Assembly (NCBI RefSeq): GCF_001723175.1
Contig: NC_064650.1
Location: 3,162,001 to 3,226,000, forward strand
DNA from: Penicillium oxalicum
Taxonomy: Eukaryota; Ascomycota; Eurotiomycetes; Eurotiales; Aspergillaceae
Direction: 5' to 3'
DNA: 64,000 nucleotides
Program-made: the position numbers and the translations under genes
Part shown: positions 1 to 10,970 of the stretch, in pieces
How the letters are laid out: the number at the start of each line of letters is the position of its first letter
Position numbering within the stretch: position 1 is the stretch's first letter
The notes under the pieces: model-generated
Told to the model about the DNA's origin: nothing
Seen by the model: only the letters and a program-made list of their open reading frames with translations
Databases searched by the model: none

Positions 1-350
1 GTGTTCGTGTAGACGAGAGAATCTGACGAGATGGGTCCATCTGGCATCTCGTTACGGTGACCAAGGAGACCGTACTGGGGATAGACTGGATTACCGTCAT
101 CAGTGGGGCTGTATTCTCTCAACAGAGCTGCCTTTGCTGGCAAGGAAAACAAGGGAGCAGTTGCGACTTCCTCTGGAATCTTTCGCTTCTCGGTGTTAGA
201 GCTAGACTTGCTGTGCCCTTCTTCATCTTGCAAAGTGATGAGCTCGAAATGCTTCACGATTTCGGAGCCGTAGCCGTTGTCGTCGACCATCTCGGCAGTC
301 TTTGCGTTCTTATCGTGTAAATGCGGGAGTCGATCCTTGGGAAATGTCAT
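1..350 (-). CDS. N-terminal part of a fungal protein, possibly of a P-loop ATPase-like family (partial)
   Basis: Reading the minus strand from an ATG at 350 gives an open frame of about 116 codons that runs off the left edge without a stop. The product begins MTFPKDRLPHLHDKN and later contains YPQYGLLGHRNE and PISSDSLVYTN. The second half resembles the segment that precedes the Walker A motif in a fungal family of putative P-loop proteins, where a YTN-type segment is followed by a GSGKSH motif; this is recalled, and the P-loop itself lies outside the window. No function is assigned. The frame is uninterrupted, so this end of the gene looks intact, unlike its right-hand neighbours. An in-frame internal ATG (MVDDNG) is an alternative start. 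Confidence 0.45.
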   Translation of the reverse strand, partial: MTFPKDRLPHLHDKNAKTAEMVDDNGYGSEIVKHFELITLQDEEGHSKSSSNTEKRKIPEEVATAPLFSLPAKAALLREYSPTDDGNPVYPQYGLLGHRNEMPDGPISSDSLVYTN

Positions 351-1149
351 GTCTAATACGCAAGTTGAAGAACTCTGGTAACAGCCAAAAGAGGGATTTT
401 TGAAAAAGAAAACAATGATGGGAGTGAGATCCTGGGAAATAATATTGAAGGTCTGAGAACTCTGCGTCGTTTGCTTTGAGAACGCAATGTCATCCGTTAG
501 AGGGTAGCTAGTCCTGCGAGGGATGTGTTACGCGGTACCTTCTGGTCACTGTTAGTAGACGCAAATTGGAGAGCCAATACCCTATTGTGAACAGGACACT
601 CCGAGTTTACTGATAGACGGCCGATTATAGCCCCAGTGCTTGTTGACTACGAAACTTAGAAAGGGAAGTGTTAGCGGATACTCGGTGTCTCGGGATCTAC
701 TTTGGCAAGGCCTAACTAATCCTGCCAGCCGCTACGCTACACCTTGGCGGTGCAAGTTTGGCTGGTGAACATAGTGAAATAGGCGGATTCACTGGTCATG
801 GCAATTGACGTTGGGCAGGCTCAGCTAGCTGAAAGGGCTGCTGAGCTAGTCATAACTCCTCCTCGAATGTAAAATTTCCTTTGTGTGGTTAAAAAAGGGA
901 GAGTATAAACGTATGTAGATGCACATTTTGGGCGAGGCGGGTCACCCGCTTGTAGCGGCCGTTACCATTTCGGCACAACATCAATTATTTGTGAGACCAT
1001 ATCTATGTCTTGGTTTTCTCTTTTCCTTTCTCTCTTCATAACTCTCGATTGATCTTGTTTTACACTACTGATTGAAGTCCTTGAGGCTGGTTTGTGTAAT
1101 AAATCAAGCCCTCTCAAGGTTCCCGGTTTCCTTGGACTTCCTACCAATA
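351..1149. other. Non-coding stretch between the left-edge gene and the DUF4246 pseudogene
   Basis: No frame here looks coding on either strand. It should hold the promoter of the minus-strand gene that starts at 350. No repeat or transposon end was recognised. Confidence 0.4.
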
Positions 1150-2323
1150 TGCTCGTACCCCGGGATCATTATGCCAGTGCCACAGATCATCACACCAGTC
1201 ATATTCTCACGGCCACGGAGCTAGCCAGGCTAGATCTGATTAACAATATCACTGACCGATATGACAGGTAAACCGCAATATTTGACGAGTCTATCGCCGT
1301 TCAATGGCACGCACAAGCCACAACTTGATCACCACTCATCACTGATAAAACATGGGATTGGTGCTTGAAAGAGCTCCGAAACAAGGCCCGCCGTTTCAGG
1401 CAAGATGGTGGTCTTGTGGTCTTTACCACGGCCAGTGGAATTGTCAAATCCGATACGGCGATTAGCCTCAACGTGCGGTCACGACTTGGTAGCTTGTTCG
1501 AGCTCTTCTCGCAGCAAGCCTTTCGCTCGAATGATGAGCCGGCGATGATGAAACTGGTAGATTTCTCTTTGTTTCCATTGATCCATGGTCTATGGTCGGT
1601 CGAAAGTTATAACAAAGGGTGCATCGTGTGAATTGGACCCAGAAGAATATAGAAACATATGCATTCGGGTGGAGGGGTATGTTTGACAAGCCGATTCGCA
1701 AGATAAAGTGTGCTGGTCATATGTCAAATCTCGCAGAATCTCTGAAGACTATGAGTCTCGCCGGGGGCTCCGCCGCGCAGCCCTGCATAAATATGCAAAC
1801 GAATTCCCGTCGTCTTTGAGCACTCTGAATCAGGGATCACGCATTCGCACGCGGATTGGAAAGCTGGAAGGACCGGAGAAGAAATTGTCGGCCCAACGCA
1901 TAATGATAAGTTACGCTAACAGATAGACTTGTGAAAACTGTGTTTTTGTCGATGAGAGTCCTTGGGAATCACCATTCCGTTGGATATACATGCCCACGGG
2001 CCGCATAATCTCGTACCCCAACGTTTTCCAACGACAAGTTGGCCCTCTGCAACTTCAGGACATGAACAAACCCGGCCATGCCCGATTTCTGACCGTGTCT
2101 TTGGTAGAACCGGTCTACCGAATTTGCTCGACTCGAATTGTGCCACCTCAACAACCAAGTTTGATGAGTACTGCTGAAAAGAAAGATACTGCAACTGAGA
2201 GCATGGATCTGTCGAAGGCTCTGGCAATGAGGGAAGAACTTGCTAATTTCCACACAATGAAGGAGATGGAGCTTTTTGAATCGGTTAGTTCATTTTGTTG
2301 CTCGGTGTGTTGGTGAATGCCTT
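1150..2323 (+). pseudogene. DUF4246-family pseudogene
   Basis: Fragments of the fungal DUF4246 family (function unknown) are recognisable in order. An N-terminal piece at about 1165-1270 (TATELARLDLINNITDRYD) is followed in the same frame by TAA at about 1267, then FDESIAVQWHAQA, then TGA at about 1324, then WDWCLKELRNKARRF and a VKSD segment to about 1630. A C-terminal piece at about 1960-2320, in another frame, has GRIISYPNVFQRQVGP, KPGHARFLTVSLVEP and a terminal ALAMREELANFH stretch; these match the family pattern of a PN-QH-V motif, a KPGH motif and a C-terminal LREEL helix. The middle of the protein is not recognisable. Two in-frame stops, frame changes and a missing core make this a decayed copy rather than a multi-intron gene. 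The family assignment rests on several independent blocks in the right order. Confidence 0.7.
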
Positions 2324-2940
2324 TGTTCTACGCGGACAATTGTGAGTGACCTCGGGGTCAGAATATGCCTTAGGCGCCCTGTACCTCTCTCGTTTTTGTG
2401 ACTAACAAAGCTAGATTCAGATTGTTGAAGCGAGACGGCAGCGATTATGAGCAATCAGGCTCCCATAGTTTTAGTGAATGCATCTCTTTTGCCTCCAAAG
2501 ACTCAACAATCAAGCCCGAGACACGAGTAGCATTCCACCTATAGCCTCAGGAGGAATACAGTCCCCTGAATTTTGGTGATTCCAAGCTTTACCGGATCCT
2601 TAATACTCGCGTATGTAAAGTCGCGGTAGTCTGCACAAAAATCTTCTTGGCCTGGCTGCGTTTCGATCCTTGGAGAGACTGTCAATGCCAGAGACACACC
2701 TGGATGAAGTAGAGAGGAGGTCTATATTATAAGACCTAAAAAATGATGATCACGCGATTATATGATTGATGTCCTTTTCTTAACTTTCCCCCCTCGCCAT
2801 GCAATCAGATGTTCCTGTTTTTTGTAATCTGACCTTCCTCATCAGCTTCACTAGCACATGATATAGGGTCGCTCTCGTTCTTTTTCTATTTTGAGAAGCT
2901 TTATACGATCAGTTTTCCCTCATCGCTTCGGATAATACTA
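2324..2940. other. Non-coding stretch
   Basis: Nothing recognisable was found. The stretch is rich in short T and A runs and may include the former promoter of the kinase pseudogene to its right. Confidence 0.35.
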
Positions 2941-4405
2941 GCATCGCTGCTACGATCTCTACTGGCGCTTGGTAGGGCATGGAAGCCCCTCAACTTCTCC
3001 AATCCGAACTTCGTCCGAATACCTCTAAGCCAGAACATTGAGGAAGAAACAATGCCAGATTATATTGCTTCTCGGTATTACCCAGCTCGAATAGGAGAAA
3101 TATTCCGGAATCGCTATCAGATTGTAGGAAAGCTGGAATTTGGAGCCAGCTCCACCGTGTGGCTTGCGAGGGACATGAAGTGAGGATCCCTTTGGAGATC
3201 ACCGTTCTGGATTGACTCTCTCATACGTCAGAATCACAGCTATCGTCGTTACGTTGCCCTCAAGATCTTCATCAAGTCTGTATGCATGGGACCGCAATTG
3301 GATGACGAGCTCCAGATGTACAAACGCATGGAGAGAGGCTCAAAGAGCCATCCAGGTCACAGTGCTGTTAGGTCATTACTGGACTCCTTCAATGCCAGTG
3401 GGTCCGAGGACAAACATCGGTGCCTCATGCATCCTCCATTATGGGACAGCGTGTTGACCTTTCTGCACCGGAACCCGGGGCAGAGGCTACCTGCTCCGGT
3501 CCTGGCATTTGTGCTTAAGCGCCTGTTTCTGGCGCTAGACTACCTGCATGCAGAATACCAGATTATACATACCGGTATATATTCTGACTCTGTGCTCTTT
3601 TTTCTTTATTTCTTCTACTTACTGATGTGTCCCATCAGACATCAAGGCCGACAATATCATGTTCGGCATCGCCGATGATTCAGTTTTCAGTGAATTTGAG
3701 GAAAATGAGCCCCAACCCCCTTGTCTAAGGAAAGAGTTAGAAGGAAGAACAATATACGTGTCTCGGGAGCTGAGAGTGCCCAGAAATTGGAGTACTCCAG
3801 TCCTATGTGACTTTGGCTCCACCGTCCCTGGCGGCGAAGAGCACACAGAAGATATTCAGTCTAATATTTATCGAGCCCCAGAGGTGATTCTGGAGGTCCC
3901 CTGGACGTATAGCGTCGATATTTGGAATGTGGGATGCATGGTATGACAATAAGCGTGATGAACCCTGGCCGCAAATTTCTGAGATATTGCCTTGCAGATT
4001 TGGAACATCTTTGAGGGCGAGTCCTTATTTACTGGCTTTGATCCAGAATCTCGGACTTATCGAAGTCGAGCCCACCTCGCTGAGATGATAAAAGTTGCTT
4101 GGGCCTCCCCCGCCCAGTCTCCTTACCCGAGGAAAGCTAAGTCATAAGTTTTTTCTGTTGAAGGTAAGCCATTGCCCCTACACTTCCATTATCCGCTCAA
4201 TATGTCCGACTTTATAGATGAATTGCGGGTCAAAGTTCCGTCAGAAGGTCGGATTCCACTTGAGAGGAGGGAAACAACACTCCAAGGACAAGACAAGGCG
4301 AGCTTTTTGCGCCTCATGCAGAAGATGTTACAATGGGAGCCAGCCAACCGTAGCTCTGCTAGGGAACTGCAAGGAGATGAGTGGGTTTGTAAGACTTTAG
4401 AGTAG
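2941..4405 (+). pseudogene. SRPK-like serine/threonine protein kinase, frame broken
   Basis: Four exons can be joined into an SRPK-like kinase of the kind that is multi-copy in filamentous fungi. The N-terminal lead is IEEETMPDYIASRYYP, followed by a glycine-loop region (KLEFGASSTVWLARD) in which the first loop glycine is replaced by Glu. Further on are the VALK lysine, HTDIKADN in place of the catalytic loop, DFGS, and NIYRAPEVIL. Introns fit at about 3182-3230, 3576-3639 and 3942-3998. Three defects stand out. No ATG lies in frame upstream of the lead, where ASLLRSLLALGRAWKPL reads in frame without a Met; the first in-frame ATG is the one in TMPDY. A one-base shift near 4097 separates AHLAEMI from LGPPPPSLL. 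The last intron (about 4164-4217) joins out of phase with the C-terminal LQWEPANRSSARELQ segment. It is probably a recent pseudogene; sequencing indels could explain the shifts but not the missing start. Confidence 0.65.
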
Positions 4406-4408
4406 TAT

Positions 4409-4986
4409 GTATTGAAAATTGACTACAGCAATATGTATGGGGTTCGACTCACGCATGGTTTTCATACTGCGTAGCATTATATGCAGCCGGAATCTGCATG
4501 TTTTCAAGGCCGGCAGATGCCACCCGTTAGAGGTGTAGCTAGGTCACAGTGGACCATCTTTGCCCCTCCTTCCGCTCTTTCGGGTTACACGCAAGCATCA
4601 ATCACGCCAAAGATGACATAACTCCCAATCTTCGCCGCTCTGCATCAGTTTTTCCAAATTGTCTGAATTACCGGTCGTGGGCATCTTGATGTACTCTTCA
4701 CTTCTCCAAATCTCCATCATGCCGAACTCGTAAATGACCTTCAGTGATACTAGCTAGAATTGGCAGCAGCTAATAGCCGCTGCGTCACCCGCCATGCTTG
4801 AACCTCGGTCCATCTCGCAACCCCCAAAGCTTCTCCGCACAGGAACCCCAACCTGGTCGGAGTTAAATACTTGTTAACTGCCAAAGCACATACCTTTTGG
4901 TGCAATCAACTCAACGTATCCGCCCCTTCCAGCACCGTTGCGGACATTAAAAGAGGCAAGAGGGGGAAAAAAACCTCTGTATCAAA
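4409..4986. other. Upstream region of the alpha/beta-barrel protein gene
   Basis: No coding frame was recognised. It should contain the promoter and leader of the gene starting at 4987. An A-rich run directly precedes that start codon. Confidence 0.4.
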
Positions 4987-5896
4987 ATGCCTGTAGCAAC
5001 GCTTCATCTCCTGGCGCTTGCCAAGTCCACTGATTCTGAATCGTTCCTCCATCAACTCAAACAATACCCCGACATTAAAGTGGTTGTGGCGTCGCGCCCA
5101 CGCCACGTTGTGATCCACCCGACAATCCTTGACCAGAGCACCTTGGCCCAAACAGCCTGGGATCTGCTCGTTCTCTTAACGAAAAACCAACCCGAGGAAA
5201 CTCAAGACCCAATTCCAGCTGCTCTCCGTTCCAACATCACCGCCGAGTACAAAGTCACGGCCGGCATTCCCTCCAAGCTTATCACAAGCTATCCCACTCG
5301 CGATGCGCAGCTCAAGCAAAAGGCCTCCAGTATCCCCCTCACCGGGTCACTAGACAAGGTTCTCCGCGAAGGAAGCAAGGATTCCTCGCAGAATCTGGAA
5401 GTCTCACCTCAGCTTCTGGAATTCATGACGGAGCTTACAAAGACACACTCCGGCCCGGTCACGATGCTCAATCTCTTGCATTTCCATCACCCTGGTGGCA
5501 AGGGGAGCTATTTCAAGTATGGGCAAGCTTTCATCCCCGTCGCAGGAAAGCGTGGTGGAGATGCCAAGTTGGTGGGCAACGTCGTGCCCCCAGGTAAAGG
5601 ACAGAAGGAGGATTCCCGGGGTTCCCCAGACCGACCACAGCAGGAATGGTGGAACGAGATCTCCATCGTGCACTACCCATCGATTCGTCATTTCTGTGAC
5701 ATGCTGGCCGGAGATGATTATCAAGAAATTAATGAGAAGTATCGGCTATCGGTAAGTGGCCCGTCTGTTCATGCTTGCGTCCTGGTTGCGTCCATAATGA
5801 CCGTGTCGAGGCTAACTTGAGTAGGCACTTCGCGACACATTCTTGATGTGCACCACCGAGTTTGACAGCCAAACGGCTGCAGTCTCAAAGTTATAG
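4987..5896 (+). CDS. DUF1330/EthD-like dimeric alpha-beta barrel protein
   Basis: Two exons, 4987-5751 and 5825-5896, joined across a GTAAGT...AG intron, encode about 278 residues. The start is ATGCCTGTAGC after an A-rich leader. The C-terminal half has the layout of DUF1330/EthD-type ferredoxin-like folds: VTMLNLLHFH, then a Y-x-YG-A-F stretch, a lysine-arginine GGDAKLVGNV segment, a VHYPS segment with a conserved serine, and LRDTFLMCTTEFD encoded by the short last exon. This family includes small oxidoreductase-like and unknown cytosolic proteins; no substrate can be given. The N-terminal 100 residues show no recognised domain. Without the intron the frame would end in a non-homologous tail, which supports the splice. 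Confidence 0.8.
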
Positions 5897-6072
5897 AATG
5901 ACCCTCTTGGTCGTTAGCGGAGCATATATGAATCTAGTCCGAGCCACTGATCGGAACATGTATCAAAAGACCGGGGGTATTGCAGTTGCTTAATTTCATG
6001 GGTATCTGGAATAAACTAAAAAAAGCCTCCATCGTAACCACCGTAAGATTTATCCGCCGCACCCTACCTAAG

Positions 6073-8141
6073 TCAAAGACGGTGATCTTTAATGATACTA
6101 TCTCTGGGTCGTTCCCAAGTTCGGATATGTCCTGAGGGTATGATGTTAGCGTTGACTTTTCCTTCTTGGGTGCTTTCTCCTTTGTTTCTAGTCCCCGACC
6201 ACGCATCACGTACCTTCTAAGGAAGAGGTCATAATACAATCATCTTGAAAACCAAGCCAGCAGACAGGGTCTTCACCAACAACTTTGGACTGAAGTCACT
6301 GTCAGTTTCGGCACACATCGTCAACCAGTCGGGAAAAAAAAACTCACCATAATTGGAGGTAAGAGCGCCGTCCGAGACCGAGGTTCAACTGGGTGACTAG
6401 CCAGGGGATCTGGATCGTCTTCAAATTTCTCCGTCAGTCCAGAATCGGACCTAACGCGATTCGCACCACTGTCCGCTCGGTGACGATTCGAGGTCTGAGT
6501 GCTTGGCACAACGATACTGCTGCGATGTCGAGCAGAATGTTGATGATGCTAGATAAAAATAGCGGTTAGCCCATGTGACGGAGCGTAGCGGGCAAGAGAA
6601 AGCTCACGGCACGAGGTCGATGGAGCATGCCGACACTAAAATCCCACAACAGTAGCCGACAATCGTCTCCAACGCTACCGAATCGGTAGGTCTTTTGGTC
6701 GCAGCGCCAGGGATCGAAAGCTACCGCCGAGACCCATGAGTTATGGCCCTGACATCGTGCAACGATGCGTCGCTCAGGGAAAGACCAGATTGTGACCAAG
6801 TCGTCCTGGCCTCCGGTCACGATGTACTTTCCGTCGGGGGACCAGCACACACATATCAAGCCACCGTAGTAGCTACGAAAGACATCCAATACGCTGGTCT
6901 ATGTCAGCGAATAAACCAACATTACACTAAGGCAGCGGAGCATACTCTTCTTTCAAATAATCCAGGAGTCGCAGCGAGCCGTCATCTAGAACGACTGCTA
7001 GATGCCTGTGGTCTGGTGAAAAGGCGAAGTGTGAGATTCGCTGATTGGCCAATTTCCAGAAGGAGACCGGGTTGGTCTTCTGGTTTTTGGAATTGACGGA
7101 TTTCAGGATCTCCAAAGGCATTCGAACATGACTGGCCTCGGAAGACAAAATGTGCTCAGGGGTAAACAAGGCGTCTTCCTTCTCCTTGTCGTAAATAACT
7201 AGCCCGCCATTGGCATGAGACGCTAGAAACAAATTCTCAGAGCCAGGTAGCCACTTGATATTCGTGACCGGGGAGTTATTGATGACGCCATTCTTGTTAA
7301 TACGAGCATATTTCTGCGACATCGGTTCGTACCAGATGATGTCGCCCGCCGAGGAGCCCATGACGATATCGAGGTGTGACGAAGTCTTGGTCACTTCATT
7401 AACGTCGTGGCAGATCATGTGCGCTTTTGTGAAAAGAACTTTGGTCAAGTGTTCTTCCTTCTGCGCAGAGTGGAGATCGAGCCACTGGAAGGCTCGATTG
7501 ATGTTAGCAAACGCGAAGACACCAGTCGGGTCGCGATCGTTGAGGCGCTTCGCCGAGGTTTCGTTCGTGATCACTCTGGATACAAAGGATGAACTACTCT
7601 TGATGATGTTGTTCTTCGGTTTCCGCCGTTTGTTGGCATCCTTTGCTGGTCCTGCGGGGGCTGCAAGGGCCGCATTTCCATCGCCAAAGGGCGGAGCTGT
7701 GATTCCCGATTTCAAAAATGTCGGGGGCTTCCTTCGCGGGTCAAGGCTCACGAGAGAAAGCTTAACACCTGCCGTAGGTGGTGACGGCTCTGTGGCCAAT
7801 GGGTTGGGGTTGATGATTGGCGCCTCGGATGGATGAGGAGGTGGCGTTGCGAGAAGCAAGTCATCTTTCAGGGTGTAAGTGCCTGTAGAAGAGATAATAT
7901 AACCAGTCAATAAGTCGGCCTACTTGTGTGAAGAAAGGGTATTTCCGAAGAAGGCTCCCTGGAAGACCAAGACCCCCTATCGGCACTGACCTTCTCCCAC
8001 TTGCAATGGACATCCCCCCTCGGGATGGGTGATGATATTATTCGTCTCGACAACTGGTACCGCCATACCATTGGCAGCACCCGCCGCGTAAGCGACAGGG
8101 ATGGTGTATCGCGGAGGAGGTGGTGGTAAAACGCTGTTCAT
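6073..8141 (-). CDS. creC: Catabolite repression protein CreC (WD40)
   Basis: Six exons on the minus strand (8141-7991, 7882-6946, 6893-6608, 6548-6348, 6289-6214, 6131-6073) join in frame to 569 codons, close to the usual CreC length. The N-terminus has a proline stretch, then [21 protein letters not shown], typical of Aspergillus CreC. WD40 repeats follow ([66 protein letters not shown]). A variable serine-rich insert sits before VHPVEPR-like and [10 protein letters not shown] segments, and the protein ends [12 protein letters not shown]. CreC is known to stabilise and activate the deubiquitinase CreB in carbon catabolite repression. The last two exons are short (76 and 59 bases) and are easily missed. 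It lies tandem to gem1, with 875 bases between gem1's stop and the creC start. Confidence 0.93.
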
Positions 8142-9016
8142 ATTGCCGAGTCAGCGATTGTAGGGATGCAACAGGCGTGTTCACGTCAGAATGAGCCTGA
8201 GAATGCGCAACTCCCAAATCGGTCTGCCCCGACGCTCAATTGAGAGTAAATCCAACGGTCGCATGACCTCTCATTTGGGCTCCGATCATCTCGGGATGCA
8301 AATGACGTGCCCTTCAAATGAAACAGGACTTACAACATGGTCGCAATTCCCTAGCGTTCTTTTCGATTTGGACAGAGACCGGACGGGGTATTGAGATGCG
8401 AGTCGCTCGTCCGTCTCCGGAGTAGTGCACTCGCCGTGATCGACCGGCTTGATTACAGAAATGACTGGGCGAAAAAAAACTTATCAACTGAGCTCCCGTC
8501 AATTCAGTCGAATCCCGACTCAGCGAAAAGGTGATGTACGATGACGCTCCGTGTTCGGGCGCGGGCAAATTGGTTCACTGGCTGCACCAGATTGCGCAGG
8601 TTGGCCGCGGACTGAGAGGCACAGCAGAAGAGGGATGTGAGAGCTGAATGAAGAGCGATATTTACAACAGCGAAAGTGCGCTGGCAAGTGACGCAGACGA
8701 GAATCGACGGTGAGAGCTGCGGAACGTGTTGCGATCTGCGAGGCGTGGTCTGGGGTAAGTCGAGCGGAGAAAGCAAGTCTCGTGCCTGGGCCAGCAGCGG
8801 GGAAGCCGGGCGGACTCCGAGCGAACCGAGCTTGACGGCATCTTCTGGAAAGGTAAAGGAACCGTTGCACTATGGAACGAGACTCTTTTCCATTCTGCCA
8901 CAACTCAAGGATGCAAAAGTAAATGTGAGCCACTTGAGATCTGAGAATAAGGAAACTGGATTTAAGAATATCTTCGGGTATTGATTCTACAGAAAATGAC
9001 ACTGGCAAGCTGTCTC
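8142..9016. other. creC promoter and gem1 3' region
   Basis: Both flanking genes are on the minus strand, so this stretch must hold the gem1 3' UTR and the creC promoter. No coding frame is convincing; the long minus-strand frame at 8520-9110 overlaps the gem1 end and has no recognisable domain. Three hexamers match the loose CreA consensus (8417, 8750, 8764), but that is about the number expected by chance. Confidence 0.4.
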
Positions 9017-10970
9017 TCAAGTCCCACTGCCACTGACTCGGCGCCAGATCATTACGGCTGCAGCTCCCGCGCAAACCACCGCGCCGAGTGCGATCCCCCA
9101 CGACATCCATTTCCCTTCAACGTCCTCCTCGCTGCGTGGAAATGCTGTGCTGGGCTCCATCGCAGCTTCGGCGATGTGCACAAATACTTCTTGGATCGAG
9201 GACCAGGTGACGCTTACATGAAGGGGCGGACTGGGCATCTTCAACATGGCTGTGTACTCGTGAGGCTGGTATTCGGCCCGCTGCGTGGTCCGATCCAAGT
9301 CTGCCTTGAGAGCAATAAAGACACTCGGGAGTTCTTCGAGATGAGGGTATTTTGCACGCAAGGCGGGGATGTATGCAAACGAATCCGGGTCAGAGGAATC
9401 GTAGGTATAAGCGACCACGTCGCATTGGTCCAGGAGTTTGGTTTGATTCTCAAGCAAGGCTGGTTCCAGTTCTCCCAGCTCATCCATGATCAAGTAGCAC
9501 TGCCTGCCTCCAGGAAGCTCGACAGTGTTGACAGCGGTGCGAGGTTGAATAGTTGGATGATAGGTCGTGCTAAATCCTCGTGAGAGCAGCGCATCCAGTA
9601 ATGCAGACTTGCCCGACCCAGGGGCGCCGAGGACATGACACTGGACAACATTACGGCCGACCCGACCCGGGCGCCGCCGCCGCTTGCGAGGCCTTGTCAC
9701 TTTCAAAGCGGCGGTGGTGGAAGGGTTGCTTCGGTCAGCGGATTCAAACCCTAGGTAGGCAAGATATTCCAATGTGGTCTTCGGGGACATGAATGTTGTC
9801 ATACTCCACTGGGCAAGCCACCCTTGTAAAGTAACATGCCCTGCTTCATTGCGAACAGTGGAGGATGGGAATGAGCCATCGGCCCATGACGCGGGTATAC
9901 CCGGTGTGGGGGCAAAGAGAGATTCCAATTCGGCACTATTCAAGCCGCCGTCGTTGTCCTTGTCCGATAGCAGGAAGAGGTTGACGAAGAAACGGTATCC
10001 TTCTGGAGACAACTCAGCTGACGCATAAGGGGGGACTTCAAATCGTGGGTGGAGGAAATTTTCTTGCAGGGAAAGATTATCGGTGTACTGGAAGGCTCGG
10101 AGGATGATCCAGACTGTCTCATGGCGACCCTTTTCGGCGTAGAGTTTGTTCAGATAAATGAAACCGCGGCAGTCAATACCAGAATCGGTCACAGATTCAG
10201 GAAAGCCTTTTTGAATTGTCTCTTTGATGTGTGCCAAGTCCTCCTCACTCAATGGCTTTCCAAAACAGCGTGTTTGGAAATCTCCAATTTCTTTGTCCGA
10301 TAGGTATCCGTCTCGGTCCTTATCACTCAAGTAGAAGATGCGTTGTAAGGCGGAGACAGCAGCTGGTTTGAGGGCGGCTTCTTTTGAATCAAACAAGGGT
10401 GCGATCGGGTGGGTGACAGCTTTCTGGCAGACGAAGAAAGCCTCGTTGACGTTTCGGTGTTCTCTGGCGCTTGTCCGAATGCATGAGTCAATCTCCTTGA
10501 ACTCTGCCATTAGGGGCAACATCTCCTCTTCTATGACTTGCGCCTCACTTTGCTCGCCTGCGAGGTCCGATTTGTTTGCGCATAGAACCACGGGGACGTT
10601 GACCCCCAGCGACCTGAAGTATGGAAGCCAGAACAACGCCACGCGTTCATAACTGTAGTGATCAGAGTAGACCAGGAGGATCACATTAGACTTGCGAATC
10701 TCCCGCGCCAGGTTATTACGTTCTTGTGGCACGGCCGATGTGTCGACGACAGTGGTGGTGGTAACGTTTTCAGGAGTTCCGATGGTTGGCGGGATCGTAA
10801 TTTGAGGAAGCACGGGCTGAATTTTATTCGTGACGAAGACACCTTTCACGAGAGAGGTGATCAGGCTAGATTTGCCTGTGCCTTCGTCGCCGCAGACGCA
10901 GATGCGAACTGCGAGGGTTTAGCTGATATTCCCAGTGAGCACCATGCAGATGGATCTTACCGGTCGACAT
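9017..10970 (-). CDS. gem1: Mitochondrial Rho GTPase Miro/Gem1
   Basis: Exon 1 is only 10 bases (10970-10961, ATG plus two codons and one base); after a 52-base GT-AG intron, exon 2 runs 10908-9017, giving 633 residues. The product has the full Miro architecture. The N-terminal GTPase has P-loop GDEGTGKSS (about 10-18) and an NKSD motif (about 115). Two EF-hand loops begin near 199 ([12 protein letters not shown]) and 319 ([12 protein letters not shown]). The second GTPase has GAPGSGKS (about 431-438), and a C-terminal membrane anchor (about 608-626) is followed by a short basic tail. Miro proteins sit in the outer mitochondrial membrane and act in mitochondrial morphology, inheritance and ER contact sites. 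The tiny first exon supplies the residues needed to complete the first P-loop domain, which supports the splice model. Confidence 0.95.

Noticed and set aside
1150..4405. RIP mutation as the cause of the two pseudogenes
   Set aside because: The stops TAA and TGA fit C-to-T change, but the kinase damage is mainly indels, and dinucleotide ratios cannot be judged reliably by eye.
8142..9016. Three CreA-type hexamers in the creC promoter region
   Set aside because: The SYGGRG consensus is loose; about three to four hits are expected by chance in 875 bases on two strands.
8520..9110. 196-codon minus-strand ORF between gem1 and creC
   Set aside because: It overlaps the gem1 C-terminus in another frame and shows no domain.
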